64,000 bases of DNA, from contig NZ_PIPS01000001.1 of NCBI RefSeq assembly GCF_003987185.1, positions 1,302,001 through 1,366,000 of the forward strand, given 5' to 3'. This document shows, piece after piece, positions 43,526 to 53,500 of this stretch (its first letter is position 1; the number at the start of each line of letters is the position of its first letter). The translations under genes were made by a program, and so were the position numbers. The notes below the pieces were generated by a model. The model saw nothing but the letters and a program-made list of their open reading frames with translations. It did not search any database and had not been told where the DNA came from. Origin of the DNA: Idiomarina aquatica. Its GTDB lineage: Bacteria > Pseudomonadota > Gammaproteobacteria > Enterobacterales > Alteromonadaceae.

Positions 43526-45118
43526 GTGATCTCTGCTGCAAACATCACCATGCAATTTGGTGCAAAACCTCTATTCGAAAACATTTCTGTTAAATTTGGC
43601 GAAGGCAATCGCTACGGATTGATCGGCGCCAATGGCTGCGGCAAATCAACGTTCATGCGTATCCTCAGTGGCGATCAAGAGCCATCATCGGGCAATGTAT
43701 CGACCGATCCGAACATGCGGGTGGGTAAGTTACGTCAGGATCAGTTTGCTTATGAGCAATTCAGTGTCGTCGACACCGTCATTATGGGTCATGAGGAGCT
43801 TTGGCAAGTTAAATCTGAACGTGACCGCATATACAGCTTGCCGGAAATGAGCGAAGAAGACGGTATGCGAGTTGCCGATCTTGAAGTCGCGTTCGCCGAG
43901 ATGGATGGCTACACCGCTGAATCTCGTGCCGGAGAACTGCTACTGGGTGTTGGCATCCCGCTGGAATCCCATTTCGGCCTAATGAGCGAATTAGCACCGG
44001 GCCTGAAGTTGCGTGTGTTACTCGCGCAAGTACTGTTTTCTGAACCCGACATCATGTTGCTTGATGAGCCGACCAACAACCTCGACATCAACACCATCCG
44101 TTGGCTGGAAACCGTGCTCAATGAACGCCAGGCGACAATGATCATCATTTCGCATGATCGCCACTTTCTGAACAGTGTCTGTACCCACATGGCCGACATT
44201 GATTATGGCGAGCTTCGAGTTTATCCGGGCAACTACGATCAATACATGTTTGCTGCCACTCAGGCACGTGAACAGCTACTGAACGAAAATGCTCGTAAAA
44301 AAGATAAAATTGCCGAACTGCAACAGTTTGTCAGCCGCTTCTCCGCTAACGCATCAAAAGCGAAGCAGGCCACTTCGCGGGCTAAGCAGATCGAAAAAAT
44401 TCAGTTGGCGGAAGTCAAAGCATCCAGCCGGGTCAGCCCATATATTCGCTTCGAGCAAGAGAAAAAGCTGTACCGGCTAGCGCTGGAAGTGGAAGGCTTA
44501 GATAAGTCGTTTGGTGAACTGCAGGTATTGAAAAACCTCAGCGCCATGATTGAAGTCGGTGAAAAAGTGGCTATTCTCGGCGCCAACGGTATCGGTAAAA
44601 CGACACTGCTTAAATGTCTGGTGGACCAGTACCCGGCCGACGGAGGCCTGATAAAGTGGTCTGAAAACGTCAATATTGGCTACTACGCGCAAGATCATGC
44701 CGATTGGTTCAAGGACAATATGACGGTGTTTGACTGGATGAGTCAGTGGAAACAGCCGCACCATGATGAGCAGGCCATACGGGGTGTTCTGGGACGTATG
44801 CTGTTTTCTCAGGATGACATCAAAAAGCCCGTTAGCATCTTATCGGGTGGCGAAAAAGGCCGCATGATATTTGGTAAGCTGATTATGCAACGCCCTAACG
44901 TACTGGTAATGGACGAACCCACCAACCACTTGGACATGGAATCCATTGAGGCGCTCAACCTGGCGCTGGAAAACTACGACGGGACAGTGCTCTTTGTGAG
45001 CCACGACCGCGAGTTTGTGTCGTCACTGGCATCACGCATTATCGAGTTAACGGACAGAGGCATGCGCGATTTTTCCGGCAGTTACGATGATTACCTGAAC
45101 CAACTGCAAAGCGCTTAA
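43526..45118 (+). CDS. ybiT: ABC-F ATPase YbiT
   Basis: Ribosome-associated ABC-F protein with two ATPase domains and no membrane part. The GTG at 43526 (AGGTG Shine-Dalgarno) gives 530 residues, exactly the E. coli YbiT length; an ATG-less extension to 43439 would cross the promoter. Walker [18 protein letters not shown] and [17 protein letters not shown]; Walker [13 protein letters not shown] and [12 protein letters not shown]; linker with [20 protein letters not shown], the P-site tRNA-interaction motif region. ABC-F factors relieve ribosome stalling. Confidence 0.96.
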   Translation: MISAANITMQFGAKPLFENISVKFGEGNRYGLIGANGCGKSTFMRILSGDQEPSSGNVSTDPNMRVGKLRQDQFAYEQFSVVDTVIMGHEELWQVKSERDRIYSLPEMSEEDGMRVADLEVAFAEMDGYTAESRAGELLLGVGIPLESHFGLMSELAPGLKLRVLLAQVLFSEPDIMLLDEPTNNLDINTIRWLETVLNERQATMIIISHDRHFLNSVCTHMADIDYGELRVYPGNYDQYMFAATQAREQLLNENARKKDKIAELQQFVSRFSANASKAKQATSRAKQIEKIQLAEVKASSRVSPYIRFEQEKKLYRLALEVEGLDKSFGELQVLKNLSAMIEVGEKVAILGANGIGKTTLLKCLVDQYPADGGLIKWSENVNIGYYAQDHADWFKDNMTVFDWMSQWKQPHHDEQAIRGVLGRMLFSQDDIKKPVSILSGGEKGRMIFGKLIMQRPNVLVMDEPTNHLDMESIEALNLALENYDGTVLFVSHDREFVSSLASRIIELTDRGMRDFSGSYDDYLNQLQSA

Positions 45119-45123
45119 GAAAG

Positions 45124-45152
45124 TGTTCGTGGTGGCTAACCGCGAACATTTT
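45124..45152 (+). terminator. Rho-independent terminator of ybiT
   Basis: TGTTCGTGGT pairs with AACCGCGAACA-type arm (45124-45133 with 45139-45148, ten pairs including one G-T) around a 5-base loop, followed by TTTT. Confidence 0.65.
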
Positions 45153-45254
45153 GCTGTTATTCATTTTTTCGATGGCTTAAATAGATTATTTCGTATTAAC
45201 GGACGATGGTAACACCGGCTAGTATGTGCCCATACAAAACTAGGAGAGTTAAAC

Positions 45255-46343
45255 GTGTCCGCATTATTTGAGCCATTTGAATTAAAAGATGTTCGTTTAC
45301 GTAACCGTATCGCCGTGCCGCCGATGTGTCAGTACATGGCGGAAGATGGCGTTGCCAACGACTGGCACCTGAGCCATTACACCAGCTTAGCCCGTGGCGG
45401 CGCTGGCTTGGTCATCGTCGAAGCCACCGCCGTTTCAGCGGAAGGACGTATTACACCAAACTGTACCGGGCTCTGGAATAACCAACAGGCTGAGGCTTTC
45501 GCTCCTATCGTCCAAAATATCAAAGCCGCAGGGGCCGTTGCCGGCATTCAAATTGGCCATGCAGGCCGCAAAGCCTGTGCTAACCGCCCATGGGAAGGCG
45601 ACGACCATATTGCCGAAGATGATGCTAAAAGCTGGCAAACCATCTCCCCCTCACCCATAGCATTCGGCGCCAACCTGCCACGCAAACCCAAAGCCATGTC
45701 ACTGGAGGATATTCAGCGCGTCCAAGCCGATTTCGTCGCCGCCGCTGAACGCGCCCGCGATCTGGGTTTTGAATGGCTTGAGCTGCATTTTGCCCATGGT
45801 TATCTGGGACAGAGTTTTTTCTCACCGTACGCCAACCAACGCAATGATCAATACGGCGGCTCATTTGAAAACCGCGCCCGTTTCCTAATCGAAACCGTCC
45901 GCGCGGTGAAAAAAGTATGGCCGGATAACCTGCCACTGACCGCTCGCTTTGGGGTCATTGAATTTGACGGCAACGATGAACAGCAACTGCGCGAATCGAT
46001 TGAGCTAACCAAGCGCTTAAAAGCCGAAGGGCTCGACTTTCTTAACGTCAGCATCAGCTTTTCGACACCACAAGCCAATATCCCCTGGGGGCCTGGTTTC
46101 ATGGCACCGATCGCTGAACGCATCCGCAAAGCGGCAGATATTCCAGTAGCCTCGGCCTGGGGCATCGACTTGCCACAACTGGCGGAACATACCGTTGCTC
46201 AAGGGCAGTTGGATCTGGTTATGGTCGGTCGTGCGCACTTATCAAACCCACACTGGCCGTATGAAACGGCAAAAGCCTTACGGGTTGAAAAGCCATCGTG
46301 GGTGCTACCCGCGCCCTATGCACATTGGTTGGAACGTTATTGA
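45255..46343 (+). CDS. NADH:flavin oxidoreductase, YqjM/NamA-type old yellow enzyme
   Basis: FMN-dependent ene-reductase, 362 residues. YqjM-class features: short N-terminus with NRIAVPPMCQYMAEDG (the redox-tuning Cys of this class, residue 25), QIGHAGRKAC, the His pair and Tyr in LELHFAHGYLGQSFFSPYAN, RFGVIEFDG, and the C-terminal WPYETAKALRVEKPSWV arginine-finger region. Typical substrates are activated C=C bonds of electrophiles; the natural one is unknown. GGAG Shine-Dalgarno 10 bases upstream of GTG/ATG start. Confidence 0.93.
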   Translation: MSALFEPFELKDVRLRNRIAVPPMCQYMAEDGVANDWHLSHYTSLARGGAGLVIVEATAVSAEGRITPNCTGLWNNQQAEAFAPIVQNIKAAGAVAGIQIGHAGRKACANRPWEGDDHIAEDDAKSWQTISPSPIAFGANLPRKPKAMSLEDIQRVQADFVAAAERARDLGFEWLELHFAHGYLGQSFFSPYANQRNDQYGGSFENRARFLIETVRAVKKVWPDNLPLTARFGVIEFDGNDEQQLRESIELTKRLKAEGLDFLNVSISFSTPQANIPWGPGFMAPIAERIRKAADIPVASAWGIDLPQLAEHTVAQGQLDLVMVGRAHLSNPHWPYETAKALRVEKPSWVLPAPYAHWLERY

Positions 46344-46369
46344 AAAAAGCCCGCTGATGCGGGCTTTTT
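46343..46369. terminator. Bidirectional terminator between the ene-reductase and hsp20
   Basis: AAAAAAGCCCGC-TGAT-GCGGGCTTTTT: a 7- to 8-bp GC-rich stem with A-run before and T-run after, between two convergent genes, hence able to work in both directions. Confidence 0.92.
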
Positions 46370-46371
46370 AA

Positions 46372-46833
46372 TTAATTTCCAACCGCAATTGAGCGAACTT
46401 CTTTTTTCTTGCCCGGCTGTTTGGACAAGTGAACTTGCAGCAAGCCATTTTTACACTCGGCTTTAATGTGGCTTTCATCGACATAATCTGGCAAACGAAA
46501 GCTTCTGGAAAACTGTCCATAACGGCGTTCAACACACAAGTAGTTTTCTTCTTTGTGCTCTTTTTCGTACTTCCGTTCACCACGAATAACCAGAGCACCA
46601 TTGTCAATCTCCACATGAATGTCTTTATTATTCATACCCGGAACATCCATTTTAAGTATGACTTCCTTGTCGTTCTCAATAATATCTACCGGTGGATTCC
46701 AGACTGATTCAACAGGGGCTACAACCTTATCGTTGAATATATCGCTAAAAGCATCAAAAATGGAGCTGCCTCCGTTAAAGGGGTCCCAACGGGCAAGTTG
46801 GCTCTGCGAGCGTAACTGGGGGAAAATACTCAT
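46372..46833 (-). CDS. Small heat-shock protein Hsp20
   Basis: Alpha-crystallin-domain holdase that binds unfolding proteins, 153 residues. Domain at ~45-140 with ILKMDVPGMNNKDIHVEIDN, LVIRGERKYEKEHKEENY and RSFRLPDYVDESHIKAECKN then GLLQVHL (the G-x-L motif). The C-terminal I-x-I/V anchor is seen as RSIAV. I see no convincing sigma-32 promoter in the 140 bases upstream. Confidence 0.94.
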   Translation of the reverse strand: MSIFPQLRSQSQLARWDPFNGGSSIFDAFSDIFNDKVVAPVESVWNPPVDIIENDKEVILKMDVPGMNNKDIHVEIDNGALVIRGERKYEKEHKEENYLCVERRYGQFSRSFRLPDYVDESHIKAECKNGLLQVHLSKQPGKKKEVRSIAVGN

Positions 46834-46973
46834 TGCTGTATCCTCAAAGATTCGACTGTCAGTAAAAATTTTTAATGTGAACGCGTTTTGCGCCAGTTAA
46901 AATTTAGTCGCTGGCTGACATTCGTCATTAGGAAAAAGTCTACATTACGGCTAGGGGTTTGCCGGAGTAATGG

Positions 46974-47630
46974 CTAAGTATGATGTTCCATCTCCCAAGC
47001 CAGAGCACGCCGTATCAACATCATATTGTCCGTTATACCCAGTTTCATTTTGATGTGCTCTTTGTGAGAATCTACTGTTTTTGGGCTCAAATGCAGCTCG
47101 CTGGCGATACGTTTGGTGGTGTAGCCCTGCCCCAGCAACATATAAACTTCCAACTCGCGATCTGACAAGGCCCGTTCACACGTCGTTTTACCCACAACCT
47201 GCCCGTGTAAATGCGCGCGCAATAAGACATCAGACATTTGTGGACTCAAATACAGCTGACCTTTTAAAACCTGCCGTAAAGCTCGCAGGAAAATGGCGCC
47301 ACTTGCCGATTTTTGCAGATAACCATTGGCGCCTGCTCTGATCACCCGCTCCGCAAAGAACACTTCATCGTACATCGACATCACCAGGATCGGCAGCGCC
47401 AGCGCCTGTGAACGTAGTGTATGAATCAGGTGCAAACCGCTGCCTTGATTAAGACTCAGACCCATTACTAATCCATCTGGATTAAATTTACTAATCAACT
47501 GTACAGCGTCTTTTGCCGAATCCGTTTCCGCACAAACACTCATATCAGCCGTTGTGTGGATCAACGCACTAAGGCCCATCCGACAAATCGGATGGGCATC
47601 GGCTAGTAACACCGTCTTTAGAGGGTTCAT
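46974..47630 (-). CDS. NarL/FixJ-type regulator with a receiver lacking the phospho-acceptor Asp
   Basis: 218 residues. A receiver-like domain (1-120) is followed by a LuxR-type helix-turn-helix (LSDRELEVYMLLGQGYTTKR, LHLSPKTVDSHKEHIKMKLG). At the phosphorylation site, where NarL-like proteins have D (LLDLxM), this protein has Gly57 (GLVMGLSLNQG), and the acidic pocket is ADAHP with the second Asp lost. The Lys of GYLQKSASG is kept. It is thus likely phosphorylation-independent. No kinase gene is adjacent. Confidence 0.9.
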   Translation of the reverse strand: MNPLKTVLLADAHPICRMGLSALIHTTADMSVCAETDSAKDAVQLISKFNPDGLVMGLSLNQGSGLHLIHTLRSQALALPILVMSMYDEVFFAERVIRAGANGYLQKSASGAIFLRALRQVLKGQLYLSPQMSDVLLRAHLHGQVVGKTTCERALSDRELEVYMLLGQGYTTKRIASELHLSPKTVDSHKEHIKMKLGITDNMMLIRRALAWEMEHHT

Positions 47631-47787
47631 GGCTTTCCGTGCACCAGGTTAATGAGCGACTCTCGTGAGAAAACTATAGACAAGCCCGTCAGAAATTTCC
47701 TGATCTTAATTTCAGCAACCCGACTAATGGCAGCGCATGGTTAACCATCTACTCTTTAGTTAATTGACCACTTACCGGAGTACCGTT

Positions 47788-48270
47788 ATGGAAAATCAAA
47801 AGCCCAGCTTGCCTCAGGATCAACACCCTCGGGTATGGCGTTTACCCACCGAAGCCAAAAAACTTCGCAGCCCATCACGTTGCAAGCAATGTGGTGTACT
47901 CTATCAGGACGGTCGCTGGAGCTGGCATATCCATGGCATCACCGAGCCCGTACTGTCAACGCTGTGCCCTGCATGCCAACTGGTGAATAAGCACCAGGCT
48001 ACCGGTTTTCTTACCCTTAACGGCGATTACTTTCTTGCACATCAGAACGAGATACTGAGCCTGATCCACCACATCGCCAACTATGAGTGTGAACAGCACC
48101 CGCTGAACCGGCTGATCGCGATCGATAAACGCGGTAATGGAATCCGCATCCGTTTTACCGACCGTCATTTACCTAAACAAATTGGCCATGCCATTGAGCA
48201 AGCTCATGCGGGAGAGCTTCGTATTAATTATGATGGAACCTTGTGCCGAGTGTCATGGCAACGCAACTAA
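47788..48270 (+). CDS. BCAM0308-like conserved zinc-ribbon protein
   Basis: 160 residues from the ATG at 47788 (CCGGAG upstream). Two CxxC pairs (RCKQCGVLY and TLCPACQLV) form a likely zinc ribbon, followed by GFLTLNGDYFLAHQNEILSL and IRFTDRHLPKQIGHAIEQAH, then GELRINYDGTLCRVSW. The pattern matches the BCAM0308 family as I recall it; function is unknown. The 3' end overlaps the convergent acyltransferase by 4 bases. Confidence 0.78.
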   Translation: MENQKPSLPQDQHPRVWRLPTEAKKLRSPSRCKQCGVLYQDGRWSWHIHGITEPVLSTLCPACQLVNKHQATGFLTLNGDYFLAHQNEILSLIHHIANYECEQHPLNRLIAIDKRGNGIRIRFTDRHLPKQIGHAIEQAHAGELRINYDGTLCRVSWQRN

Positions 48271-49400
48271 CGATGAGTTCTCGTTGTGTGACGGCTAAAG
48301 ATGCCAAAAGCTGCGTGTAAAATGGGTAACGGCAATAGAATATAACGGTAAGTTACCCAGCAGCCCATAAATGTTCCAACGATGACGATGAATGCCTCAG
48401 CCCAAAGGCCTAACTGCAACGGCAACACCAGGTACGCTAATAAAACAATATAGGTTTGGTGCAGGATATACCAAGGAAATACCGCTCGGCTAAACCGTGC
48501 CAGTTTATTCTCCCGATCATTTAGATGGTGATAGCCAAAACCCAGTATTGTTGCCAACATCAGCAGCGTATACACACTGTGCAACGGTATCATCTGATAA
48601 GTCTGCATTAACACAAAACACCCCAGCGCCAGCAGCAATAGACTTACCCTGTACTGACTCAAACTGCCCCATACGCTATTCGCGGCGGGACGCCCCAGCC
48701 AATAACCAACACAAAAGAAGCTGAAATAATAAGGATGAGCAAAGACATCGTTATACAGCGCGTGAGTTTCCGGAAAATTCGGCTTAACACACATTTTTAG
48801 CCAGGTAACAAAAAGCCCCAAGCCAATATAAATAAGCATAAACCGCCACGCTGCCGGAATTTTGAGAATAAATAGAGGCTTGGTTAATACGCCATGAACG
48901 AGTTTAATGACAGCCAAAAGCAACACGGTATACATGAACAAATAAGGTAAATACCAAAGATGGTTCCATGTGAAACCAACCTCAGCGCCATCGAAAGCAC
49001 CCGCGGGCCACGGCTGAAAGGTGAAATACCGCACCAGAAAGCTCAGCAATCCAGGCTCGATGCTGTGATTGGCCACCGCCTGTACATAAGCCTGCAAAGG
49101 CACCGTGAAAATCATCGCCATCAGTAGCGGGAACAAAATACGAAAAGCCCGTTGTCGGATAAACCGGCTAAGGTTTCTTTCTGGTGCAGCAAACGCGATA
49201 GCGGCGCCACTGATTAAAAATAACAACGGCATCCGCCACGCATTCACAAATTGCATCAGCGTAGCCAGACCCTCCGCAGAATGACTGCTTTTTATGTGCC
49301 AACTCCAACCCGGCACGTAAAGCATGCCACAGTGATAAAGAATTAAAATGCCGAAAGCAAGCACCCGTAACGCATCAATATCATAACGACGATTTTTCAT
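48267..49400 (-). CDS. Acyltransferase 3 family membrane protein (OpgC/MdoC-like)
   Basis: 377 residues from the ATG at 49400 (GGGAGAG upstream) with about ten membrane helices. N-terminal YDIDALRVLAFGILILYHCG, ANAWRMPLLFLISGAAIAFA and WNHLWYLPYLFMYT fit the acyltransferase-3 fold; OpgC succinylates periplasmic glucans. Without opgG/H nearby the acceptor is open. It is divergent from a LytTR membrane regulator, a pairing that recurs in related bacteria as far as I recall. Confidence 0.85.
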   Translation of the reverse strand: MKNRRYDIDALRVLAFGILILYHCGMLYVPGWSWHIKSSHSAEGLATLMQFVNAWRMPLLFLISGAAIAFAAPERNLSRFIRQRAFRILFPLLMAMIFTVPLQAYVQAVANHSIEPGLLSFLVRYFTFQPWPAGAFDGAEVGFTWNHLWYLPYLFMYTVLLLAVIKLVHGVLTKPLFILKIPAAWRFMLIYIGLGLFVTWLKMCVKPNFPETHALYNDVFAHPYYFSFFCVGYWLGRPAANSVWGSLSQYRVSLLLLALGCFVLMQTYQMIPLHSVYTLLMLATILGFGYHHLNDRENKLARFSRAVFPWYILHQTYIVLLAYLVLPLQLGLWAEAFIVIVGTFMGCWVTYRYILLPLPILHAAFGIFSRHTTRTHR

Positions 49401-49470
49401 CAGAATCTCTCCCTCACTCAAAAAAGCATCATTAGGTTCATCTGCTTACGCCCGAAGTGCCAGTAACCCG

Positions 49471-49497
49471 TGACAACTTGACAACGGCAGTGACGAA
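49471..49497. repeat. TGACAAC direct repeats between the acyltransferase and LytTR genes
   Basis: TGACAAC at 49471-49477 and 49479-49485 and TGACGAA at 49491-49497. In addition CGAAGTGC occurs at 49453 and again at 49494. LytTR proteins bind paired 9-bp direct repeats, so these may be operator sites of the regulator encoded at 49551; that is inference. Confidence 0.45.
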
Positions 49498-49550
49498 GTG
49501 CGGGATTTTGGGATAAACTCGCTATTTGTGGGACGAATTAAGGACGGTTT

Positions 49551-50426
49551 ATGTCTCAGAAAAACGACCTGAACTGGTTTATCACACATAAAAAACGTGT
49601 CGAAGTCGCTCTGCTCGCACTTATTTTGTTGGTGAATGCAACCGCCAACAGCTTTGTTGTGCTGATGGAAACATCGTCTTCAGCAATGCAGTCCTGGGAA
49701 CCCTGGGTTTGGGAGTTCAGCAGTATGTTGGCGCTGGCTGCTTTGCTATTGCCACTGGCCTGGTGGACAGACCGTTTGCCACTGCAATTCCGCCAGCCGG
49801 GGCGACAACTGCAGCACCATCTCATCGGCGTCATGGTGTTTACCGCGACTCATATTTTGCTGATGGTTGGAATCCGACAGGCGACCTACCATCTGTTCGA
49901 TGGTCATTATCAGTTTGACTGGTCTTTTCAAAACCTGCTTTATGAACTTGCCAAAGATTTTCGCATTTATCTGCTTTTTGTAGCGTTGTTCGAACTGTAC
50001 CGATTTGTCGTTCGGCGCTGGCGCGGTGAAGCGTCGCAACTCAGTAATCCACCGGACGAGACAAGTTCAAGCAGCCGTTACTTACAACAGGTGCTGGTTA
50101 AGATGCTCAATCAGGAGTTTTTGATTAGGCTTGAGGATGTATCGTTCATCCGCACGGCTGGCAATTATCAGGAACTTTACGTCAACGGTCGCGCTTATCC
50201 TCTGCGCATCACTCAGACGGCCTTGTTACAACAGCTCGATCCACAACGGTTTGTGAAAATAAACCGTAGTGAAATTATCAATTTGCTGCTGGTTAGTGAG
50301 TTTCGCCGTCGTCAAGGCAGAGATGCCGAATTACAGCTACAAGACGGTACCACGCTGCAAGTTCATCGCAATTACATCGACACCATACCGGAGTCACTCA
50401 GGGTGATTAATCCTGCGGAAGTTTAG
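49551..50426 (+). CDS. Membrane-anchored LytTR-type transcriptional regulator
   Basis: 291 residues. Four membrane helices in the first 150 residues (ALLALILLVNATANSFVVLM, MLALAALLLPLAWW, LIGVMVFTATHILLMVGI, FRIYLLFVALFELYRF). The C-terminal ~100 residues form a LytTR DNA-binding domain: LEDVSFIRTAGNYQELYVNG, QLDPQRFVKINRSEIINL, LQDGTTLQVHRNY. No receiver domain, so the signal is probably sensed in or near the membrane. Likely controls itself and the divergent OpgC-like gene. Confidence 0.88.
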   Translation: MSQKNDLNWFITHKKRVEVALLALILLVNATANSFVVLMETSSSAMQSWEPWVWEFSSMLALAALLLPLAWWTDRLPLQFRQPGRQLQHHLIGVMVFTATHILLMVGIRQATYHLFDGHYQFDWSFQNLLYELAKDFRIYLLFVALFELYRFVVRRWRGEASQLSNPPDETSSSSRYLQQVLVKMLNQEFLIRLEDVSFIRTAGNYQELYVNGRAYPLRITQTALLQQLDPQRFVKINRSEIINLLLVSEFRRRQGRDAELQLQDGTTLQVHRNYIDTIPESLRVINPAEV

Positions 50427-50558
50427 TTAATTTTTTGTAAGGTGTCGCGCAAAATGCGCGATCTACCGAGTAATCCCCCAACCTGAGATCCTCTCGAGAA
50501 TTTATTTGCTACCATCGATGCGTTACTAATAAATCTAACTAAAATAGGCAGTTAAAAT

Positions 50559-53500
50559 ATGAAACGACTGGTTACCAGCCTGCTTGTTTCTGCGGCACTC
50601 GGCGCATCTGCGTCTGATGGAACCTCAGAACGCCCTTTAATTATGCAGCCCGAACTGAGTCCGGATGGGACGCAAATCGCCTTCAGTTACCAAGGCGATA
50701 TTTGGACAATGTCCACCTCGGGTAGCAATCTCACTCGTTTAACGATTCACGAAGGCTATGAGAGCTCGCCGAAGTGGTCAAACGACGGCAGCACCATCGC
50801 ATTCAGTAGCGATCGTTTTGGTAATGACGATGTATTTGTTATGCCAAGCCAGGGCGGCCGCCCTGATCGCTTAACCTACCACAGCGCTCCCGATCGCATT
50901 CTCGGGTTTAATAACGATAACCAAGTGTTATTTAATACCCGCCGCTTGTACGCTGAAGTTGAGCGTGAGTGGGAAGTTTACAGTGTCGCGCCAACGGGCG
51001 AGGCAACCGAATCGCGTTTTATGGACGCCCTGGGCTTCGATGCCGTTGTCTCTCCTGACGGCAAAAAAATAGCCTTTGTGCGAGGCACTTGCCGGGTAGC
51101 GCGCGAGGACTATCGCGGCCCCGCCAACCGCAACATTTGGATTTACGACACCGAAACCGGTGAATACGAGCAGTTAACGGACTTTGATGGCAATGATTTT
51201 ATGCCTCAATGGTCAGGCAACAACGAGTTGTACTTTATTTCCTCTCGCGCCGGTAAATACAACGTATTCAAGCAAAAGCTCGGATCGAAGCGAGCAAAAC
51301 AAATTACAAACGAACGTGAATTCGGTGTTGAGCATTTTAGTATTGATCGGCAAGCAAACCACTTAGTGTATCAAGCTGCCGACAGCGTGAAACTGATTGC
51401 GGACGGCGACAGTCGAACGATCGACCTATCCATTGCGACGGATTTCCGCTTTGATCCTGTCACCAAAAAGTCAACGACAAACGCACTGGACGAGTACAGC
51501 GTGTCGCCCAACGGCGAATTGATTTCTTATGTTGTACGTGGCGATCTGTTCGTTAAGCGCAACGACAAGGACGATAAACGCTCAGTCCGTCTAACAACCG
51601 GAGCGGCACGAGACCGCGACGTTACTTGGTTAGACGATAATACGTTGTTGTTCGTTTCTGATCGGGACGGCCAAAACGATATTTTTGCGTTAACGTCGGC
51701 GGATGCTGATGAGCCGAATCTGTTTAAGTCGCTCAAGCATTCGGTAACCGCTGTCACACGCACCGATGCACAAGAGCGCGAGCCCGTTGTCTCGCCGGAC
51801 GGCAACAAGATTGCGTACCGCGAAGGCCGCGGCAAACTGATTGTTGCAGAAGTAACAGACGGCAATTCATTAACTAACCCAACGACCCTGTTAGACGGCT
51901 GGGCAACCCCTAGCGACGTCAGTTGGTCACCGGACAGTAACTGGTTAGCCTACGCGAAATCTGACCTGTCATTTAACAGTGAAGTTTTTATCCATGCCGC
52001 CGACAACTCGCTAAAACCGGTTAACGTGAGTATGCACCCGAAAGGTGATTACAACCCTGTTTGGTCACCGGATGGCAGCAAGCTTGGCTTCACCTCAATG
52101 CGCAACAATGGTGACTACGACATTTGGTTCGCCTGGTTAACCGAGAGCGACTGGCAACGTTCAAACGAAGAATGGAAACGTGACGAGTTTGCCGACAAGA
52201 GCGCAGACAGCAAAAAAGACGACGAAACGCCTGCAACTGCGGAACCGCAAGCCGAACCCATGCAGATTGATCTGGATGGCATCTATAAGCGTCTGGTTCA
52301 GGTGACACGCTTCGCCGGTAATGAATCGGGGCTAGCGTTTGATAAAGAAGGCGAGCATGTCTATTACACCATTGGTGGAGCCGGTCGTCAGAACTTTAAA
52401 ATGGACCAGGACCTGTTCAAGATTAAGTGGAACGGCGAAGACAAAAAGCACATCATTAAAGACAACAAGCGTCCTCGCAGTCTGTCCTTGAGCACCGATG
52501 GTAAGCACTTGTTTGCGTTAACCGGCAAGGGCACACTGGTTAAAGTCGACACCAAAAAGGACAAGCCGGAAACCCTGGCTACCGTGTCTCAACAAAGCAT
52601 TGAACATATGGCTGAGCGCGCTCAAATCTTTGATGAAGCCTGGCAAGCCCTGAATGCTGGATTCTATGATCCTGAATTTCATGGCAATGACTGGCAGCAG
52701 CTCAAAGAGAAATACCGTCCATTAGCGCTTAAAGCATCAACCAAAGAAGACTTTCAGTACATCTTTAATTTGATGCTGGGTCAGGTCAACGCCAGCCACA
52801 TGGGTCTGTATCGCGGTGAAAACCAAAAAGAAACCCAAAAGACCCAAACCGGTTTATTGGGTATCGAAGTGGTACCGACCGCTGAAGGGCTGCAGGTTAC
52901 CTCAGTACTGAACAAGAGCCCGGCCGCCCGTGATGAAAGTCGTCTACAGGTCAATGACATCATCACACACGTCAATCAACGGTCAGTCAAAGACACGAAC
53001 TTTTACGAGTTACTGAATGACTACGCCAAACAGCGCGTGTTACTCAATATCAAACGTGCAACTGACGACGTGGAAGTGGTGTTATGGCCAACCACCAGTT
53101 TGAGTGACGAAAAGTACGACAACTGGGTCGAAACGCGTCGCGCGCTGACCGAAGAATATTCGGACGGACGCTTAGGCTATCTGCATATTCGGGGCATGAA
53201 CTGGACCAGCTTTGAACGCTTTGAGCGCGAGCTGATGGCCGCCGGTTATGGTAAAGAGGGTATCGTAATTGACGTGCGCTACAACGGTGGTGGCTGGACA
53301 ACCGACTACCTTATGGCCGTGTTAAACGTGAAACAGCATGCATACACGATTCCTCGTGGCGCGACCGACAACCTGGATAAAGATCAGAAGAAGTTCAGAA
53401 ACGAGTACCCTTACTCTGAGCGTTTGCCGTTATCGGCATGGACTAAACCGTCCATAGCGATGAGTAATGAAAACAGCTACTCAAACGCTGAAATCTTCTC

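Noticed and set aside
50446-50462. TCGCGC-AAAAT-GCGCGA hairpin after the LytTR gene
   Set aside because: No T-run on either side, so it does not look like a terminator; might be a chance palindrome.
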